This document shows, in pieces, positions 34,638 to 46,379 of a DNA stretch of 64,000 nt. Each line of letters opens with the position of its first letter. The stretch's first letter is position 1. The stretch spans positions 189,123 through 253,122 of the forward strand of contig BCIK01000029.1 of NCBI GenBank assembly GCA_039545295.1, given 5' to 3'. The position numbers were made by a program, and so were the translations under genes. The notes beneath the pieces are model-generated. The model worked only from the letters and a program-made list of their open reading frames with translations, had not been told where the DNA came from and did not search any database. This DNA is from Udeniomyces pyricola. Its lineage: Eukaryota > Basidiomycota > Tremellomycetes > Cystofilobasidiales > Mrakiaceae.

Positions 34638-37600
34638 TCATTTTCTTCTCGAGCTTCTAGCCGACCCAGCGCTTGCCGCCCATCCCCCAAACTTACTCCC
34701 ACCTGACGCGCCTGTATTCCCATCTGAATCGCTCTCATCCTGGATCAACTTCCTCCTTCGACTCGATCCCGTCGGAGGTGGCAAAGCTGATGCTCGAATG
34801 GGCGCTCCAACTTGAGACCTGATTCCTGCTGTTCGAAGCCCACTTCGAGTCGATCGGTTCGTTCCCTCTCCGGTCCCGGTAAGATCACCAGCGACACTGG
34901 AGGACCTAGACCTGACGAGGCCATCTTGACCCAATTGATCATCTACCTCCTCATCATCATCGACTTCATTCCCATCTCGACCACCGAGATGACATTCTTC
35001 GACTTCACTCGAGGAAATCACAACCGCCTGACTCTCCGCCTCTTCCTTGAACGATTGAGTCTTCCGACCGCCTCGAGCCTTGCCCTTTGACGTCTCCTCG
35101 CTCGCAGCCGCCGCCATTTTCGTCTTTTTGTTCGTTCGGTTTTGAACAGACGAAGAGGACAGGGTGAATCCTCCCGTATCGTCCTCGTCGGATTCCGAAA
35201 CGGCAGGGAGAAGACGTCGTTTCCGTTTCAGTTGACTTGGCTTGGTCATGGGTGGTGCCATGGTGGTTGTGGAAGGTCCGGCATCCCGGTCGGAGGCTGT
35301 TGAAGGGGTCGGATGAGAACGGTTAGAGGAAGTTTGATGTTGATGTTGTTGTTGTTGTTGGGTTGAGTGGGCAGTTCGAGCGAGGTTGTTGATGCGGTTG
35401 GAGGAAGAAGCGGTATTGGTGAGGGTCGGGAAAGCGGAATCTTGATCGTCGTCTTGGACATTCGAGCGACTCCAATGGGCTGGACAGCGGAAAGACGGGG
35501 AAATTTACACGAAGAACCAATATGAACGAACATGTAGAAACGCATCGTGTTCCAGAACAGATGATCCAAGAAAATGTTAGTGAGGGATAGTAGAGGCTTA
35601 GGAGGTGAGATCAAGCCAAAAGAGTCACCACAGGAGGGAACTCACAGGACGCGAGACCCAAATCCGTTCGAGAAGGCAAGAAGAGTTGAACAGGCGCAGA
35701 CCGGGCCACTTTTTGCTGTAAGTAAAGATGCATAAAGGCGAATGAGCCAGAAAGGAAAGCAAAAAAAAGCAGCGGGATACAGCGGAAGATAGACGAGTAA
35801 AACATGAAGCCCAATATATAGGGTATGAGTGTTTGTGTTCTCTTCGCGTTTCTTTTTGCGTTACATCTCGAGAGGGAGACAAGTGAAGGATGACCAGACA
35901 AAAACAAGGTATAAAGGCAAGAGAGAACAAAAAAAACCAACCTTTCGGAATTTCTTGAAGTTGGGTACCGAATGATCGTCCACGACTGCCTGATCCCTTC
36001 TGGATCTATCCTCTGACTTTCTGAAGAGTGGCACCTCAACGACGACCATCTTGCACGTGATTCCGTCTCCTTCTCCTGTTCCCTGCCCACCTCCCATTGC
36101 CATCTTTGGTCCTACTTCGCCGTGCACTTGACGCTCCTTGGCAAGTCTGAGCTTGTTGAATTCCTCATCAAGTGGGTCTACTTCGGCGCCCTTCTTCTTG
36201 CGTTTCGTCGGGGCTTGAAGATACGCTGAAGAAGTAGGAGATTCCGAATTGGCATCCAAAGAAGCAGATGTGGCAGATCGTTTCTTGTGATTTTGAGGGA
36301 AATTCATCTGACTCGTCGTCTCGATAGTTGGAGACTGACCTCGAAGAGGGATCCGTTCTTCTTCTTCCTCGGCTTCCTCTTCACTGTCCACCATACCACC
36401 ACCTTCCTTCTCTTCGATCGCTATTTTTGTCGGAGGGTTTTCCTTTCGCTTACCCTTGAAGCTCTGAGTCTTGGTTTCTTGCGCTCTAGTCCTCCTCATA
36501 GACTCTTCCACGAAATCCACATCCTCCTTGTCCAACATGCTTCCTCCCCTTCCACTTTCTTCTAGAGTACCTCTACCGAACCTCGACTGAGCTGAAGGGG
36601 GTGCCTCCTCATCCTCGCTCCCGAGGTCCAGCGATCCACCACTCTCTTTCGACATCGATCCGCTCGCCGCTCGCCGGGTGACCGTCTCAAAGAGCCGTTT
36701 CGTCCGTTCCTGACTGTCATGGGTGTAGGTCGGATGGATAGTCCGTGAAGAGGAAGCAGAGGTGCCTTGGCCAGATCGGGTGGCTTGATGATGAGAATCG
36801 GCCGTGTCAAAAGAGAGATCCCAGGGGTCTTTGCGTTGGGTCCCCGCGCGACGCGTCAGCCGGCTCATAGACGTCGACGGATGAGAAGCAGGCTGGAGGA
36901 TAGTGCGGCAGAGAGGAAAATGATCACGACGTTTTGTTTCGGCTCAGTCAACAATAAATGATGGAGAGAAAGGGGTAATAGATGAGAAAGATATAGGAAG
37001 AAGCGATTTTTTTTTCTGCATCGACCCAACGGGCTTTCCCATTCTCTGTTCACTCACAGGTTCATCCATCAACATAGATGCCGAAGCTGAGCGATCATAT
37101 GTTTCCGAATTCAAAGGTCGACGTGTTGACGTTCCTGCTACCGACGGAGGTTCTGCATCGGAGTCGAGAAGACCTAGTTCAGCGTCGAGATCGAAGGCTG
37201 GTCGGGCGCCTCGAGTCCGTCGTTTCAGCACCTGCCATGAGGAGTAGACATTGAGCAAGCCACAGCGAATAAATAAACACCGAGTGTACTTCTGGTGAGA
37301 CGACAGTGCGAAGTGCGATTGGAATTCTCACCCTTGCCGTGACGGAAGGTTGGACAGCTTCTTTCCGCTCATCCGCATCGACCTCCATCGGTTGAACCGC
37401 TATGTCGTCTGACTGAGAGGCAGCTCTCGAGGAAGAGTCACTCCCGCTTCCAGTGGCGTTTGAGGGAAACCCAGAGAGTGGGCCGGCCATGGGTTGAGCG
37501 TCATCAAGTTCTCTGAAAGATGAAGACGAAGAGGAAGGGAGCGAAGGGGCTGAGACAGCGGCCCCGCTGGGACTATAGGTGCCTGGGACTTGGGATGCTT

Positions 37601-39859
37601 GAGTCGCGGCTGATTTGGGCCATAGGAAGGGGGGAAGGGAGAGAGGGGGGGGGTGGTTAACCGAGATAGATCACAGGCGGGACCAAGTACATAGTCAGTC
37701 AACGTTAAGTCAATTTTATAGCAGTGTCAACGGCACCAAAAGGAAGGAGTATTGAATTTTGAAGATGCATGATTCGTTGGAACTTACGTCGATGAGGCAT
37801 TTCTCCATCGGTGCGGCCGGGCACGAAGCAGGATTGGACGACGTCACATGTCAACATTGATACCCGTATTGCATGCTCGTTGACCCACAGTAGGCCCAGA
37901 CTGGTTCCACAAGCAAAAAAAGAAGAGGTCAGGAAAGCAGAGCGATGACCACAGTCCTCTGGATGAGAGTGCATGCTTAAAACCCACCTTTTCGCTGCCT
38001 CTTCGTAAACCTGAAGTCTTCCCTCATCGACAACCTCATGCCATCCTCTTCCTATACTCAGCAGCACGAGTCCCGAGCCCTTGGCCTCTTGCGGGATAAG
38101 CTGCCCACGATCGGCCAGGAATCGATGATATCGCTCATCGGCGTTGTCTTTTATCTCAGATAGGACCTCCGTCGCGAAAGCACTTGAGGCAAAGGGTGTC
38201 TTGGCCGGGTCGTGGAGAATGAACTTCGCTTGAGCCGAGGTGATGAGGAGTTCAGCCAATATGACTTCTTTGGCCTGTTTCGAGAGTGTGTGAGAGAGAG
38301 AACGAAAGAGGTAGTAAGTCGAGAAATCAGAGACGTTATAGGGCAAGCTCAGTCAGCCCTTTTGGTCGGAGCCGGTGAGGTGCGAGCATGAACTGTGATT
38401 CAAGCCAGGGTCGTCTGCCTCAGGCAACTGACCTGATCAGTTCCGACGCCAAGAAATGTCAATCCCTCGAACAACCTTCCTCTCATCTGATTCGGTGTCA
38501 AATCTACCCTCACGTCCCCCAATCCCTCCACGACCGACGACGAGAGATCTGGTTTGAACCTCCTTTCCTCTGGCCAGGCCCCAAAGAAGTCTTTTTCCAA
38601 TGCAGTTCCATCCTTGGGCCTGGCTGAGTCAAGAGGCGTCGTGGCGAGCTCGAGGAGGGTGTCAAAGAAGGCGCTCGTGCAGATGTGGGAGGCGTGAACG
38701 AGCGCGTTGGCAAACGTTGTACTGAATGCTTTGATCTGAGCCGCTGCGAGAAAGTGGGTTGGGTTGGGGGAGTTCTTGATCAGTTTGATTCCTGGGCAGT
38801 GATGAAGGACGCAAAAAGAAGTGAGTAATCCAATCTGAAGCAGAATCAAGACCAACGTATGCAGAGGTGGGTGTGGGACTGTACCGAGAGGGGGTAGCTT
38901 CGTGGCAAAAGCGCCTGCATTACCACCAAAGGACACTACAATCGGGTGCCATAGGAACCTACGTGGCAGGGGATATATTGCCACACATGACACAAGTGAT
39001 CAAGCGTTCGTCAGCTCTTGCGAACAATCTCAAAAAGAATCGGATGTTGTCGTCCTGTTCCGCTAACTCATCGCTAACTGCTCTGAACGATCTACCCACA
39101 CCCCTTCCTATACCGCATATACCCTCTCGACTAACGTGATGTCTTGCGTTCTCGTGATCTGGACGCGATCTCCTGAGCTGATCTCAATGGTTTCGTTGAT
39201 CTCGACCGTGAGAGGCTCGGGCTCGGTTGTTCGGTTGATGACAAGCGTCTTGGGCGCAAGCCAGGTCAAGGTCAAGACGGGAATGAACGCGATGTGGAGC
39301 TAGATGTTATTCGGAGAGCAGACGAGGAGAGAGGGTTGAGTGGGACACGATGTGAGGAGTCAGCACAAGAGGAAGGGTAGAAGATTGACACGTTAGCCGA
39401 TGAGCTCCGGTGTGAAAGATTTTCGCTACATGTCACATGATCCGCACAGGAGACTAGAGTGAGTACGAGTCCACACTCGAGACTACTACGAAGCCATGTT
39501 TGGAGAAGGGTGGATGATCTTGCGGCGTAATGAGCGCGCGCAGCAAGTAGAGTAACTGGGTAGGAAGGGGGGAAGGGGGAACACCAACCGCATCTTCGGG
39601 TCTGTGAGGTCCAACTCTGAGGCTAAACGCCTGTCTCGACAGGGTCTTGTCAGGGACTTCGAAAAAGGGGCCTTTGCGACCAAAGATGGCGTCTAATCCT
39701 GGGACCAACAGGTGAGAGGAAGGGCGACCTGACGAGGAAGGAGGTTAAAGGGAAAAAGAACGTTGAGCATGAGATAGGTTTTTCAAGACTATGAGTGGGA
39801 TGAGGAAGGGAAAGGATACCTGGAGGATCGTGCTTGAACTGTCCTTGAAGCAACCACAT
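34638..39859 (-). CDS. NBS1: Nbs1/nibrin, Mre11-Rad50-Nbs1 complex subunit
   Basis: Twelve exons on the minus strand: 39859-39820, 39698-39589, 39299-39136, 38958-38885, 38791-38433, 38274-37988, 37900-37788, 37609-37332, 37231-37058, 36892-35942, 35715-35646, 35479-34638; 1153 aa. Nbs1 guides Mre11-Rad50 to double-strand breaks and links it to Tel1/ATM. The N-terminal FHA domain shows GRKGPFFEV and TLSRQAFSLRVG; a tandem BRCT region follows (about 115-360: HPIVVSFGGNAGAF, LGIKLIKN, THFLAAAQIK, and the second repeat after intron 5). A long disordered Ser/Glu region ends in NFKKFRK (about 844-850), equal in kind to the Mre11-binding motif of nibrin. The expected His of the FHA SRxH motif is Ala here. 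The C-terminus (DESDSD, then KFGGW, SSRRK) lacks a clear FxF/Y Tel1-binding motif. The 229-bp gap to NSRP1 is convergent. Confidence 0.9.
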
Positions 39860-40187
39860 GGGTGAGTGGTGGGAAGGTGATCGTATTAGTGATGGTGCGG
39901 GGCGTCAGGTCGATGGTCCGGTCATGAATCATTCATTCATTGCCTATTACTGGCCTGTATGGATGCATGATAGTAACACAAGTGACACAAGTAACACAAG
40001 TAACACAGTGACACAGCAATACAGTAACACAAGTAACACAAGTAATACAGCTGACTCGCGTTGACGCGTTGATATAGGAAGCTACGCCACTGCGACGCCT
40101 CTTAATCCATCCAACACGTCCTCGTCCATCGTCCTCGACGCCTCATTGATCATCAACAGCCAACCTCACACCACCAGCCAGTCCATC
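39860..40187. promoter_or_regulatory. divergent NBS1/PRCC promoter with a GTAACACAA tandem repeat
   Basis: 328 bp between divergent starts. At 39973-40050 there are eight or nine imperfect units of about 9 bp (GTAACACAA, GTGACACAA, GTAACACAGT, GTAATACAG). Such an array in a shared promoter could be a length-variable protein-binding site; no function is visible. Confidence 0.6.
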
Positions 40188-41980
40188 ATGCCCCTTGTAG
40201 ATTACGGCTCAGACTCAGATTCGGACTCAGACTCCCATCAGCCTCAGCAACCGTCCCACCAGCCACCCAAACCAACCCTCCCACTTCCATCGAGAGCCCC
40301 ATTGCCGTCGTCATCATCATCAGCTCCATCGTCGTCGCGCCCGACCCCTGCTGCTCCTCCTCCCTCTCGCCCTACTTACTCTTCCGCCTCGGGTCTCTCA
40401 CTCCCTCCTCCAACGACCAAAGCCCGCAAACGTGCAGCCCCCAAATTTACTCTTGAAGAGAGCGTCGCCTCTACATCTACTCCCGACGATGAATCCTCTG
40501 CAGCCTCGACCCCGGCCATGCCTCCTCCACCACCTCCTACCAAGAAGCCTCGGCAGATGCCCTCTGGCGGAGGATCGTCCGCACTTCTTTCCATGCTTCC
40601 CCCACCGAAACAAGCGCTCCCAAAACCGAAAGCCATGCCGAAACCGGTCGTGTTGAAGCCACTCGACATTGGTGCAGACGGCACGATCGAGAGTTTCACC
40701 CAGGGCCATGGCGCTGCTGCCGAGGAAGAGGAACCTGTGGCCATGGACTTTAGTCGAAAAACGACGAGCGTCGAAACAGGTACTGGTGCATCCAAAATGG
40801 CGATCGTCAAGCCATTGGACTTCAAAAAGACGAGCACGACAGTCGTCGGAAAGCCAGCACCGGCCGCTATGGATTTCTTTGGTCTTGGTAAGTGTCAAGC
40901 GACTGGAAAGATTCACGCGTCGTCATCAGCTCGTTCAAGACCTATCAAGGGGATTTCAATGGTGGAATCTCATATTGTCCAACCTGTATCCGAACAGGAA
41001 GAACTATTCAACTAAAGAAACGCAACCGACTGATCCCTCTTTCCATTCGTTCTCCGCCCCGTCAACTGCCATTCTATAGCTGCATCCTCATCCTCCTCAG
41101 CCCCAGCCCTACCTACACCCGCTCCCGCCTCTCCCAATACCACCTCTGCACCATCCGCTGCCCCTCCTTCCATCTCTGCTGCACCACATCTCCCCACTTT
41201 CACTATTCCTCCTCCAACTCCACTGGATGCCTACCCTGGTTACTACCTCGACACCACGACCAACCAGTGGCACGCGTACGACCCCAGTTTCTACGCCCAG
41301 TACGCGAAAGAATGGGAGACGGAAGCCAATGCAGGCAAGCAGGGTCGGGGATGGGAAGGTTTCGATTCGGGCAGGGACGTGGTCGATGGCGAATTCAGCG
41401 TCGGACAAGCTATGGCAGGCCAAGGTGCAAAGAGAGACGAGGCGTTCATCGGTAAAAAATTCAGTGTCGCTCCGCCACCAGAGGTTTGTTGCGAATTTTA
41501 TTCGGGGTGCTTTGTGTTCAAGTAGGTGGGCGTGGATAGATGAGGCCGTGGCGTCCATACGTAACTAAACCGTCCTCTTCCTTTTCGGGTCTGCATCGTT
41601 TCCTCTTTTTCTTCTTCTTTTTTTTTCGGTCGCATCTCGGTTGACAGATCAAGAAACCCCCTGCGACGACCAAAGGTCGCAACCAGCTCTCTTCGCTCAT
41701 TCACAGCGCGCAAGCCAACAAGGATGCCCTCGAAGAGCAGATCGCTCAAGCCAAGCGGAACAAGGTACGCTCACGTTTTTTATCTCGTTTGATTCGCGTG
41801 CCTCGAGAGGCACATCATACACGTTGCCGCCTTTATCGCCACTGACCAAGCGATCTCTTGTTTGGGTTTGGATCGTCTTCCGTCGGTGGGCGTGGTGTGT
41901 CTATTCCTTGTTGATGATGTTGCTGTTGGATGGACGTGTGAGATCAGCGAGCTGCAGGGCAGGCCTATGGGTTCCGATGA
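40188..41980 (+). CDS. PRCC: PRCC-domain nuclear protein
   Basis: Four exons: 40188-40887, 41080-41483, 41648-41764, 41948-41980; 417 aa. PRCC proteins are nuclear and associated with pre-mRNA splicing factors. The N-terminus MPLVDYGSDSDSDSDS is typical of the family, followed by a long Pro/Ser-rich disordered region with poly-Pro runs. The conserved C-terminal region has a Tyr-rich stretch (YPGYYLDTTTNQWHAYD, with YAQYAKEW), the motif DEAFIGKKFSVA, and the terminal KGRNQLSSLIHSAQANKDAL ending in AYGFR. The last exon is 33 nt and codes only RAAGQAYGFR plus stop; it was chosen because it restores the family's usual Gly-Phe ending. Start choice is unambiguous. Confidence 0.88.
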
Positions 41981-42648
41981 AGCGGATGATGCATCAAACT
42001 GGTTGTGTGTGATGATGATTTTTGACTGTGGAGATCCATGTTGTGAAATTTCTTTATGAGGGGTGATTTGACTGCTGTGAGTTCAACCGGCGTACTGAAT
42101 CCGTAGTGCAGATCTGATTGGTGGCTGGTGTCAAACGCATGAGGCTACGAGGTACATGATGATAAACCACAAGTCGTTGAACGTTGAACGATGGGATTGA
42201 TGCCCTGCAGTAATAGTCTGGCTATGGATCTATGGAATTGGTCCAGGCCCAACCTGTTCGCTCACCGCGTGATGTTCGGGCGAACCGGCTGTCCTCTCTT
42301 GCCCCGGGCCCCAGGCCCCTTCGACCTCATCCTCCTAAATAGCTCTATCGATCATCCGCCTTTGCCCCTCATCATGAGCACCGCCAGTTCCTATAATAAT
42401 ACCATCCACCACGTCCTCTTCGCCGCCTATTAGCCACTCATCCCCCTGTCTTATTCTGTCAACAATTCGTCTGCGTCCAACCCGTTACCCAACAAACACT
42501 TCTTTGAGGGTCTTTACAACCCAATCAACCCAACGCTTGCTTGAAATCCCCTTCTCTCCTCTGCTTTCCCCAACCGTGGCTGCGCATTCTTTCCTCCATC
42601 CCCAAACCAACGCCTCTGAACGATTCCACCCCTCAATCCACCCGCCCC
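41981..42648. other. intergenic: PRCC 3' end and promoter of the membrane-protein gene
   Basis: 668 bp between tandem plus-strand genes. The left part is AT/TG-rich 3' sequence, the right part C/T-rich and probably transcribed leader: the reading frame is open upstream of 42649 but has no earlier ATG. No other gene is recognised. Confidence 0.4.
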
Positions 42649-45600
42649 ATGGCTCAAGCCGTCCTCTCGAGCGACGACGACAACGACGATGATGAATCCT
42701 CTTCAACTTATACTTCAACCCCACCTTCCTATCAACATCATTTCAAAGACGACGATGCCGAGCTCGGATTGGTCCTTCCTCCCTTCAACAGCCGTCGACG
42801 AGGGATCCCCATGAAAGCAAGTCGAAACGATTCGTCAAGATCAAGAACTGAACGACAACCGCCCCAGCTACCTCATCCATCCTGGCCTTCTTCCTTGGCC
42901 CGATCTTTCCTTGGAGGGATCCCTAGTACGAGCAGAACTCACAGTCCCAGCTCTACACCTAAACGCTACCTTTCTCCACCCCCTCGGTCAGCCGTATCAT
43001 CCCCTCTGACGCGTCAACGTCGACCACCCCGTCCTCGCGCCCGACTCCTCCTGGTCCTCTGCTTTCTCCTAGCGAGCTTCACGTTCGGAACGATCCATCT
43101 ATTCACACCTTCCTTCTCGTCTTCAACGTCCCCTACCTCTTGGCTTACATCTTCGCCGCGGAGGAGACCTTATCAAGCCTCCCGTCAAACCTCATGGATC
43201 GAACCCGAGAGGGACACCATCGTGAGTCACCCGGTCGATTGACCAAGTCCTCTCTAAACACATTCGGAATTCCATATCCTAGATCCCACGTTGCTCCTTC
43301 CCCTGTTGTTTAGCTTCCGGAGTTTTGCTTTGCCAAAAATAAAAATAAAAAGAAGCAAGGGTGGTGGATGTGAGAGAGAAATGATTTGGAGCTTAACTCC
43401 TCTTGGTGTTGATCTCCGAGAAGGAAAGCTGTTCGGACGTTCTCGTCAACATGTGACGTGTGCAGCGCAGTCTTCGAGTAGCGATCAGGAAGCAGCCGAA
43501 GAAAGGACTTCTATCTGTCTCAACCCAGCATCGTCTTGTCGAATCGAATGAATCGGATGGGTTGTCTATTTAAAAACTGATGTATTTTTGTGTTTCTTTT
43601 TCCCTCTCCGGTTCTCGCTAAATATACGTTTGGTTCCCTTCATGATCCCTATCCTATCCTCTCCTACCTCGTCTTCACTTGCCCATCTCTTCTACGGCCC
43701 CTCTCATCACTCTGGCCTGGACGCCTTATAGGTCCTATACACAATCCTCGGCTCAGACTTACCACCCCGTCATTCTCCCCAACAAACTCTAACGAACCTC
43801 CGATTCCTTCTCCAACACGAAAACCTGACCCTTCCCGCATTCGCTTCTCACCCCCTTCCATCACCACCTTCATCTTTGCTACCTCTACCTCATCTCCATC
43901 CTCATCAACCTCCACCGTCACCTCCATCATCTTCCCTCTCTCTCCCCCGTCTTCACTTCCAACGTCATTTCCTCCTCAACCGACTGCTTCCTTCGTCCTC
44001 CCGGACATCCCTCATCTCCCTCCTAACCTCCTATAACCAAACCTACTCCGAAGTGCCCTTTTCCTCCTCGTCCTATCGTGCCCAACCGTTTCGATGGACC
44101 GGCCTCGGTATTGGCGGCGGAAGGTGGGCGTTTGGAGGTCAAGGCGTCGACCCTTCGTTTTACGGTAGAGGTGAAGGTGATGTCGATCTAGGGAGGATGG
44201 GTTGGAAAGAGTTGGATTGGGCGTTGGAGGCAAAGAACAAATATGCGATGCATAACAATGGGGGAAGAAACGAAGCGCTGAGGTTGGCGTTTGAGATGGA
44301 GAAATTGGAAGGAGGAGGAGAAGGGAAGAAAACGACGAGATGGGCGATCCCGCTGGATTCGAATTGTGTGTTTACGGAAGCGGGCTTGGTAGGGTTGGCG
44401 AGGTCAATCGTCCAGGCCGAAGAGGAACGGGAAGCTCTTCTCCTGGAACAAGAACAGAAGGAGGAGGAGGAGGAGGAAAAGACGAGGCAGCCTAAAGAGT
44501 ACATCGTCGTCCCGATGGCGAGATTGTTGGACAATGAAGAGTTCTTCAAGTGGAATCGTAATTCGGATTGGAGTCGTTTCGAGGAAGGAACGTGGATGGA
44601 GGCGAAAAAGGGTACCCTGGATAGAGGTAAGACAGATAAGACTAAATCTTGGGAGGAGAGAGAGGGGGAAGAGGAGGAGGAGCAGGTGGAAAAGGTGTTG
44701 AGAGAATTAAGACCTCCCGGTACGTCTCTCGATCTTGTTCTATCCTTTCCCCATCCTTCTTTCCTTAGTTACCATCTCTTTCATATTTAAACACTCGTAT
44801 TCACACATCTCCTTTGATGACTTTTCTTTATGGTACAGCACCCGCTGAGCCCCAGATCGCCTTTCGCTATACTTCTCCTCATCACTTCTCTCCGACGTTT
44901 CGATACGGCCGTCGACCCAAGCTTTCCCTCCTCTGGTCTCTCGGTTGGGTCCCCTTTGACCGAGCCTTGCACATCCTCACCCATCCATGGGAAACGCCCG
45001 ACCGGAGTATCACCGCTGCCTCGCACGCGTCCCTCCGAGCTCTGACGCTGCTTGCTCCTCAAGCAAGGGGCTGGACGATGAGGTTGTTCAGTGGGGAAGG
45101 CGCATTAGAAGGGGAAGACAAAGAGGGAATGGGCAGACGAGCAGGGAGGAGGGTAGAAGGTATCGTGAGGTATTTGGAAGGAGTCGACGTCTTGGTTGGG
45201 ATGGGTTCATCAGACCATCAAAGAAAGAAGAAGGGGCGCTGGAATTGGCCGAAAGCGAGTGGTTATCATCCGAAGGGAATCTCACCCTTGGGTCCTCCAC
45301 CTGAATCCCTCGAAGGATGGGCTAGTCTGCTTCTTGACCCCACAGCTCTAACCGATTACGGACCCATCTCTTCGCCGGCTGAAGACAAAGTCATCGGCTA
45401 CGCCTTCCCACAATGGACATCTCCCCCACCTACATCTTCGACCCTTTTGTCTCCAGCGACGTCGCCGTCGTCACTACCATCAACAGAGCCTCGTTATCTC
45501 TTCCCCTTCGATCCTTTGACCCACTCGCCTTTGGATCTCCTAACTTTCCTCTCATCTTCGCTTTACTCTCAGGGGGAAGTGGAACAAGGACTCGGCACCA

Positions 45601-46379
45601 CCAGTTCGTCGACCAAGGAAACCCTTCAAGCGCTCGAAACCGTCTTGAGGACCCAACTCCACTACCTACTTTACAGCCCTCGAGCGCTCGAAGTATCCTC
45701 TTCCAATTCTTTCATCCACCCTTCTCCATCTCCTTCATCATCCCCTTCGGTTCTCATATCCATCACCACTACTCCCGCTCTCGTTTCAGACGACCTCGTA
45801 AAGAAAGCAACGTACGACCTCTACCTCGTTCAACTCTCGACGTACTTTGCCTCTTCTGCTTCATCTTGGCTTCCCACCACCACCACCACCATTACCACCT
45901 CATCTCCAACAACCCCTTTGCTTCTTTCACCACCTCCCATCCTGATTCCTTCACCCCATCACCTCGTTTCCCGACTGGCCTCACGTATCGGCCTCCGAAT
46001 CGAGATCCTCCTAACTCTTCAACGAGATCATCTCTCTTTTTCCCCTTCGGCTTCCACTTTGCCAGGCGACCGAGGCTTCAGTGGTGGTGGTGGCGTTTGG
46101 GTCGAAGCTTTGGGAATCTGGGACGAGGTTCGAAGGGGGTTGGGAGGGGAGGCGTACGTTGGATGGGAAGGATGGGCGTTTTGGGAGGGACAATGGGAAG
46201 TGGATGGAGTGGGAAAGGAGAAGGAGAAGGAAGTGGGGAAGGAGAGAGAGGGAGATGAGGAGGAGAAAGGGAGGAGGAGAGAGGTTGGATGGGAAGGATT
46301 GAGGGAATGGGCAATGGCGGCGGCGGCGGCTGCTGCTGCTGCTGAGACTCAGACGGAAAAACAAAGTACTATGTCATAG
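42649..46379 (+). CDS. large type II single-pass membrane protein of unknown function
   Basis: Three exons: 42649-43221, 43732-44719, 44839-46379; 1033 aa. The N-terminal 130 residues are disordered and basic (acidic SSDDDNDDDESS, then RQRRPPRPRAR), followed by one hydrophobic segment at about residues 132-152 (LLLVLCFLLASFTFGTIHLF). This gives a cytosolic tail and a lumenal or outside C-terminal part. The lumenal part has conserved-looking blocks: VLYTILGSDLPPRHSPQQTL right after intron 1, NRLLPSSSRTSLISLL, RNEALRLAFE, and RWAIPLDSNCVFTEAG, the last resembling metal/sugar-site segments of some glycosyltransferase-like enzymes. I recall similar uncharacterised fungal proteins but cannot name an activity. 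The C-terminus has an alanine run (46317-46341). Intron 1 (510 nt) is by far the longest in the window. Confidence 0.8.

Noticed and set aside
42541..42648. Upstream extension of the membrane-protein frame
   Set aside because: The frame is open but begins with TTG; the first ATG is at 42649 and yields the expected acidic, disordered start.
43291..43551. 86-codon open frame inside the long intron as an exon of the membrane protein
   Set aside because: Joining exon 1 (phase 0 at 43221) directly to 43732 gives a continuous, conserved-looking sequence; the inner frame adds nothing recognisable.
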